From Candidatus Alistipes faecavium (GTDB taxonomy: Bacteria; Bacteroidota; Bacteroidia; Bacteroidales; Rikenellaceae), in assembly GCA_019118605.1 (NCBI GenBank), contig DWYP01000032.1, forward strand, positions 1 through 64,000: a stretch of 64,000 nt of DNA, written 5' to 3'. Within the stretch, counting starts at the first letter, position 1. Each line of letters begins with the position of its first letter. The translations under genes were made by a program, and so were the position numbers. Shown here piece by piece: positions 59,825 through 64,000 of the stretch. The notes under the pieces were generated by a model, which saw nothing but the letters and a program-made list of their open reading frames with translations, was not told where the DNA came from and ran no database searches.

Positions 59825-60439
59825 TTACAGGAAAAGCACCGCGAGCGTGGAGACGACGAAGCCGCCACCGAATCCTGCCAGCACCTGCGCGCCGTTGTGG
59901 CACCCCAGGTAGAGGCGTGCCGAGGCGAGGGCCCCGGCCAGGAGAATCGCCACGGCCAGCGGCACGAGCATCGTACCGACGCCCACGACGTTCATCACCA
60001 CGAGCAGCGCGACGGCCGCGCCCATGCCGGTCATGTGGAGGCTGATTTTCCAGCGCAGCGACACGACGAGGCACATCGCCTCGCAGCAGGCCGCCGCGAA
60101 CATGAACTTGCGCAGGAAGACCGCCGAGGGGAGTTTGGCGATCGTGACGGCGCAGAGGAGATAGCAGACGGTGCCGATCAACAGGGGCAGGATACGTTCC
60201 CTCCGCCGGTCGATGCGGAAGTCCGAGAGGCGCCCCAGCGAGCGCAGCACGGCGAGCGACAGCACGGGAATGATCACGGCATAGAGCGTCACGACCCACG
60301 CCAGATAGAACTTCACGCCCGCGGGATAACGCGCGAAGAGCGTCATCGTCAGGATCAGCGCCATCATGTACAACGGCAGCAGAAAGGGGTGCAGAACCCA
60401 CGACAGCAGGTTCGAATATTTCCGGAAATCCATCTTCAT
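59825..60439 (-). CDS. PAP2-like integral membrane protein
   Basis: A 204-residue membrane protein, with the ATG at 60439 preferred over an adjacent TTG. About five to six hydrophobic segments. The C-terminal part has SLRWKISLHMTG and SARLYLGCHNGAQVLAGFGGG, resembling the second and third motifs of the PAP2 phosphatase superfamily (SGH and SRxxxxxHxxxD), but with a Gln in place of the last Asp and no clear KxxxxxxRP. It may therefore be a variant or inactive lipid phosphatase. It lies 60 bases after rpoN on the same strand. Confidence 0.75.
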   Translation of the reverse strand: MKMDFRKYSNLLSWVLHPFLLPLYMMALILTMTLFARYPAGVKFYLAWVVTLYAVIIPVLSLAVLRSLGRLSDFRIDRRRERILPLLIGTVCYLLCAVTIAKLPSAVFLRKFMFAAACCEAMCLVVSLRWKISLHMTGMGAAVALLVVMNVVGVGTMLVPLAVAILLAGALASARLYLGCHNGAQVLAGFGGGFVVSTLAVLFL

Positions 60440-60499
60440 CAATCCAACGTTTTGCCCGTGCGGAGCCGCCGCAAATGTGCGGCCGCCCGCGGAGGGGCT

Positions 60500-61927
60500 C
60501 TAAATCTGTTTGCGCAGGCGCGCCACGGGGATGCCCAGCATCTCGCGGTACTTGGCCACCGTACGCCGTGCGATGCGGTATCCCTTCGCATTGAGGATAT
60601 CCATCAGCGTCTCGTCGGTCAGCGGGTGCCGCTTGTCCTCCTCGTCGATGCACTCCTGCAGGATGTGCTTGATCTCGTAGCTCGACACCTCCTCGCCCGA
60701 ATCGGTCTGCATGGCCTCCGAGAAGAGCGACTTGAGCAGGATGATCCCGAACTGCGTCTGCACGTACTTGCTGTTCACCACGCGCGAGATCGTCGAGACG
60801 TCGAGGCCCGTGCGGTCGGCCACATCCTTGAGGATCATCGGCCGGAGTTTCGACTTGTCGCCATCCTTGAAATATTCCTGCTGGTAGTCGAGGATCGTCT
60901 GCATGGTGCGCATCAGCGTGTCGTGGCGCTGCTTGATTGCCGAAATGAACCACTTCGCCGAGTCGATCTTGTTCTTGACGAACTGAAGGGCCTCGCGGTC
61001 GGACTCCCTGACCTTTCCGTCGCTGCCGACCATCGAGCGGATCATCTCCACGTAGCGGCGGTTGATCCGCACCTCGGGGAGGTTCGAAGAGTTGAGCGAG
61101 AGGTTGAAGCGCCCGTCCTGGTAGTCGAGGATGAAGTCCGGGACGATGTAGGGTGCGGCGTCCGACCCGCCCTCGGCATAGAGGTTCCCGGGTTTGGGCG
61201 ACAGACGGCGGATCTCGGCGATCGCCTCGCGGAAATCCTCCTCCGAAACCTGAAGCCGCGCCATGAGCTTTTCGTAGTGTTTTTTCGCGAACTCGTCGAA
61301 ATAGGAGGTCAGGATCTTGCGTGCCAGGCGCCGCGGACGCGTGTCGAGGGGCATCTGGGCCATCTGCAGCAGCAGGCATTCGCGCAGATCCCGGGCTCCG
61401 ATGCCTGCGGGTTCGAGCTCATGAATCTCGCCCAGCACGCGCTCGAGTTCCTCGGCCGAGGTTTCGATGCCCATCGTGAAGGCGATGTCGTCGGCAATGG
61501 ACTCCAGGTCGCGGCGCAGGTACCCGTCCTCGTCGATGCTCCCCACGAGATAGACCGCAAGGCGCATCTCGCGCTCGGGAAGGTTGCGGTAGCCCAGCTG
61601 CTCGACAAGGTACTCCTGCAGCGAACGTCCCTCGGTCAGGTAGACCGGACGTTGCTTGTCGTCCTTCGAATAGTTGTTGATACGGCTCTTGTAGGACGGG
61701 GTGTCGTCCTCGCGCAGGTATTCCTCGACGGAGATCTGCTGGGGCTCCTCCCCGGTGTCCTCCTCGGCCGGACGCTCGTCCTCCTCGAGTACGATATTGT
61801 CCTCGATCTCCTGCTTGATGCGCTGTTCAAGCTGCATGGTCGGCAGTTCGAGCAGCTTGATCATCTGGATCTGCTGCGGAGAGAGTTTCTGCTGGAGCGA
61901 AAGTACCTGTTTCTGATTGATTGCCAT
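60500..61927 (-). CDS. rpoN: RNA polymerase sigma-54 factor
   Basis: Alternative sigma factor requiring an AAA+ activator. The 475-residue protein has region I with the glutamine/leucine-rich KQVLSLQQKLSPQQIQMIKLLELP, an acidic region II (about 48-75), the core-binding domain, an HTH region (LKDVADRTGLDVSTISRVVNSKYVQ, described in part) and a C-terminal RpoN box ARRTVAKYREMLGIP. Complete. No activator or -24/-12 promoter was recognised in the window. Confidence 0.97.
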   Translation of the reverse strand: MAINQKQVLSLQQKLSPQQIQMIKLLELPTMQLEQRIKQEIEDNIVLEEDERPAEEDTGEEPQQISVEEYLREDDTPSYKSRINNYSKDDKQRPVYLTEGRSLQEYLVEQLGYRNLPEREMRLAVYLVGSIDEDGYLRRDLESIADDIAFTMGIETSAEELERVLGEIHELEPAGIGARDLRECLLLQMAQMPLDTRPRRLARKILTSYFDEFAKKHYEKLMARLQVSEEDFREAIAEIRRLSPKPGNLYAEGGSDAAPYIVPDFILDYQDGRFNLSLNSSNLPEVRINRRYVEMIRSMVGSDGKVRESDREALQFVKNKIDSAKWFISAIKQRHDTLMRTMQTILDYQQEYFKDGDKSKLRPMILKDVADRTGLDVSTISRVVNSKYVQTQFGIILLKSLFSEAMQTDSGEEVSSYEIKHILQECIDEEDKRHPLTDETLMDILNAKGYRIARRTVAKYREMLGIPVARLRKQI

Positions 61928-62058
61928 AATGGGTCCGAATTTAGAATTTTTTCAGCATTCCAATCCGGTTTCTTCATTCATCTGTTTCCGGCCGCGAAGC
62001 AGTCCCCGGCCGACCGGCCGACGCGACGACATTCCCTCGGGCCGCCCGGCATGCCGGA

Positions 62059-62832
62059 TCATTTGCTGCCGGCAGCCTGCAGCGCCGCTGCAATGGCCCG
62101 GGCCCACAGTTTGCCGAGCCTGCGCGCCCCCTTTTCGTTGGGATGCAGGTAGAAAACCCCGGCATTCCCCTCCTCGGGGAAACAGTATTTCCGGTAATGG
62201 CTGCGGAAGTAGTCGTATCCCGAGCGGTCTCCCGGATACACATCGTCGTATTTCTCCGCCAGAGAGAGCAGGACATCGGCATATCCCTCCAGGCGCCGCT
62301 GCCCCTCGACCAGATACACGGAACCGTTGTAGGTGTTGGGACTGTACCATATCGGGCGCTGCAACACGAAAATCGCCCCGGGGCACAGCTCCCGGATGCG
62401 GGAGATGATCGTCTCGAGGTTGTGCGCGTACTCCTCGTCCGATACGGGAGCGCCCGTAGGGCCGCTCGAAGCCGAATCGTTCGTCCCGAGCATGATCGAC
62501 ACGACGAAGGGGGCGGAAGCGTCCAAGGCGCGGAGATCGGAAACGGCCTGCTCCACACGGCGGAAATCGGCATTCCGGGCGGGAAGGAAATCGACCGTCG
62601 TGGCGCCCGAGCGGCCGCAATTGCGGAAATGGACCTCGCCCGAGGTCATGCGTCCGACGAATTCGGCCGCGGCCACGGGCGGGGCGGTTTTCGCCTTGTC
62701 GGCATGCAGGACGCCCTCGGTGATGCTGTTGCCGATAAAAATCAGGTTGCACACGCTCTCCCGGGCAGACCGTGCCCACGCTCCGCACGCCACAAAGGCC
62801 AGGAGCAGGGAAAGGATCACTCTCTTCATCAT
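62059..62832 (-). CDS. SGNH/GDSL-family hydrolase, exported
   Basis: A 257-residue secreted esterase-like protein, often a carbohydrate deacetylase in this phylum. The signal peptide ends near GAWARS (about 22). Blocks: IFIGNSITEG with the nucleophile serine, GRSGATT with the oxyanion glycine, MLGTNDS with the oxyanion asparagine, and YLHPNEKG with the histidine. The Asp usually three residues before the histidine is replaced here (FYLH), so the triad may be incomplete or use another acid. Lies between rpoN and asnS on the same strand. Confidence 0.87.
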   Translation of the reverse strand: MMKRVILSLLLAFVACGAWARSARESVCNLIFIGNSITEGVLHADKAKTAPPVAAAEFVGRMTSGEVHFRNCGRSGATTVDFLPARNADFRRVEQAVSDLRALDASAPFVVSIMLGTNDSASSGPTGAPVSDEEYAHNLETIISRIRELCPGAIFVLQRPIWYSPNTYNGSVYLVEGQRRLEGYADVLLSLAEKYDDVYPGDRSGYDYFRSHYRKYCFPEEGNAGVFYLHPNEKGARRLGKLWARAIAAALQAAGSK

Positions 62833-62919
62833 CTCAAGATCATTCTTTACAAGCCGGCACGCGCCCTTTTCAGAAGCCGGACACGGGTCCTTCCGTCTGC
62901 CGGGCGCAACAATGCCGGA

Positions 62920-64000
62920 TCAGAAGTCGGCGTGCAGCGGCGTACGCGGGAAGGGCTGCACGTCGCGGATGTTTGTCAGGCCCGTCACGAAGAGCAGCAG
63001 GCGGTCGAATCCCAGGCCGAATCCCGAGTGCGGGGCGGATCCCCAGCGGCGCGTGTCAAGGTACCACCACAGTTCGCGTTCGCTCATGCCCAGCTCCTGC
63101 ACGCGGCGGTGGAGCTTTTCATAGTCGGCCTCGCGCTCCGAGCCGCCGATGATCTCGCCGATGCCCGGGAAGAGGACGTCCATCGCGCGCACGGTCTTGC
63201 CGTCATCGTTCTGCTTCATGTAGAAGGCCTTGATGTCCTTCGGGTAGTTGATCAGGATCACCGGGCGCTTGAAGTGCTCCTCCACGAGGTAGCGTTCGTG
63301 CTCCGACTGCAGGTCGCAGCCCCAGTCGCAGGGGAATTCGAACTTCCGGCCCGAAGCCTTGAGGATCTCGATGCCCTCGGTATAGTCGAGACGCTTGAAG
63401 TCGTTGTGAAGGACGAAATCGAGGCGTTCGAGAAGGCCCTTGTCCCACATCTTGTTCATGAACTCCAGATCCTCGCGGCAGTGGTCCAGCGCATACCGGA
63501 TGAGGTACTTCAGGAAATCCTCGGCCAGTTCCATGTTGTCCTCCAGGTCGTAGAACGCCGCTTCGGGCTCGATCATCCAGAACTCCGACGCATGGCGCGG
63601 AGTGTTGGAGTTCTCGGCGCGGAACGTCGGGCCGAAGGTGTAGATGCGCCCCAGCGAGAGGGCCCCGAGTTCACCTTCGAGCTGTCCCGAGACGGTGAGG
63701 TTGCACGACTTGCCGAAGAAGTCCTTCGTATAGTCGACCTTCCCGTCCTCGGTTCTCGGAGGGTTGTTCAGGTCGAGGGTCGTGACCTGGAACATCGCAC
63801 CGGCGCCCTCGCAGTCCGAAGCGGTGATGATCGGCGTATGGAAGTAGTAGAACCCGTTGCGGTTGAAATACTCGTGGATGGCGTAGGCCATGGCGTGGCG
63901 GATGCGCAGCACGGCCCCGAACGTATTGGTTCGCGGGCGCAGGTAGGCGATGTCACGCAGGAACTCCAGCGAATGGCCCTTCTTTTGCAGCGGATAGGTC
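62920..64000 (-). CDS. asnS: asparaginyl-tRNA synthetase (5' end outside window)
   Basis: Class II synthetase charging tRNA-Asn. The frame remains open to the last base, so about 359 C-terminal residues are present and the anticodon-binding N-terminus is missing. [22 protein letters not shown] matches the start of the catalytic domain. Motif 2 is [23 protein letters not shown] (quoted in part), where the asparagine-specific residues lie, and motif 3 is [15 protein letters not shown]. The C-terminal [15 protein letters not shown] is standard. Confidence 0.96.
   Translation of the reverse strand, partial: TYPLQKKGHSLEFLRDIAYLRPRTNTFGAVLRIRHAMAYAIHEYFNRNGFYYFHTPIITASDCEGAGAMFQVTTLDLNNPPRTEDGKVDYTKDFFGKSCNLTVSGQLEGELGALSLGRIYTFGPTFRAENSNTPRHASEFWMIEPEAAFYDLEDNMELAEDFLKYLIRYALDHCREDLEFMNKMWDKGLLERLDFVLHNDFKRLDYTEGIEILKASGRKFEFPCDWGCDLQSEHERYLVEEHFKRPVILINYPKDIKAFYMKQNDDGKTVRAMDVLFPGIGEIIGGSEREADYEKLHRRVQELGMSERELWWYLDTRRWGSAPHSGFGLGFDRLLLFVTGLTNIRDVQPFPRTPLHADF

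Noticed and set aside
59564..62152. 862-codon plus-strand frame opposite rpoN and the PAP2-like gene
   Set aside because: Antisense shadow; the minus-strand proteins have recognised motifs and this frame has none.

Overview
The window is chromosomal DNA from a GC-rich member of the Bacteroidetes, most likely an Alistipes-type (Rikenellaceae) gut bacterium. The evidence is a SusC/SusD pair, a PorX-type response regulator with a PglZ domain, a B12-dependent methylmalonyl-CoA mutase, DUF4493/PCMD/fimbrillin-like lipoproteins, an rng-mfd-coaX-lptC gene string, and many promoters of the Bacteroidetes form TTTG-N19/20-TAnnTTTG. The genus is inferred from gene content and base composition and was not tested by a database search.

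Layout. 1-3.8 kb: the end of methylmalonyl-CoA mutase, a phosphoribosyltransferase/HAD fusion and a SAHH-like NAD-binding protein. 4.0-5.4 kb: a leftward YqhD-type alcohol dehydrogenase with a three-copy, 89-90 bp tandem repeat upstream, each copy holding a consensus promoter aimed at it. 6.0-10.8 kb: a rightward SusC/SusD pair. 11.1-24.4 kb: a long leftward block, HU, a 29-residue basic ribosome-type protein, rng, mfd, coaX, a FadL-like outer-membrane protein, a TPR protein, lptC, a CorC-like protein and a PpiD-like chaperone. Spacing from rng onward is tight or overlapping. 24.7-31.7 kb: porX-tsaE, a SRPBCC protein, a divergent pair (small membrane protein and membrane-anchored LytTR regulator), a Nudix hydrolase and an S9 peptidase.

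31.9-41.9 kb is the most distinctive part: seven co-directional genes encoding one fimbrillin-like lipoprotein, three DUF4493 lipoproteins (one with a PCMD domain), two paralogous small beta-barrels and a second PCMD lipoprotein. I read it as a probable surface-assembly locus of unknown function. 42.2-45.8 kb is leftward (lytic transglycosylase, putative porin, pssA). 45.9-59.7 kb is rightward: manC, a GH43 enzyme, murF, a GH123-type lipoprotein, a MazG-like protein, an OPT transporter, a small lipoprotein, pepT, nadE, a DUF4923 protein and gdhA. 59.8-64 kb is leftward: a PAP2-like membrane protein, rpoN, an SGNH hydrolase and the 3' part of asnS.

The genes point to a saccharolytic and peptide-using commensal with heavy investment in its envelope. 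Several short GC-rich tandem repeats (15, 19, 12/20 and 16 bp periods) lie directly downstream of stop codons. I found no tRNA, rRNA, CRISPR array, insertion sequence or phage gene.
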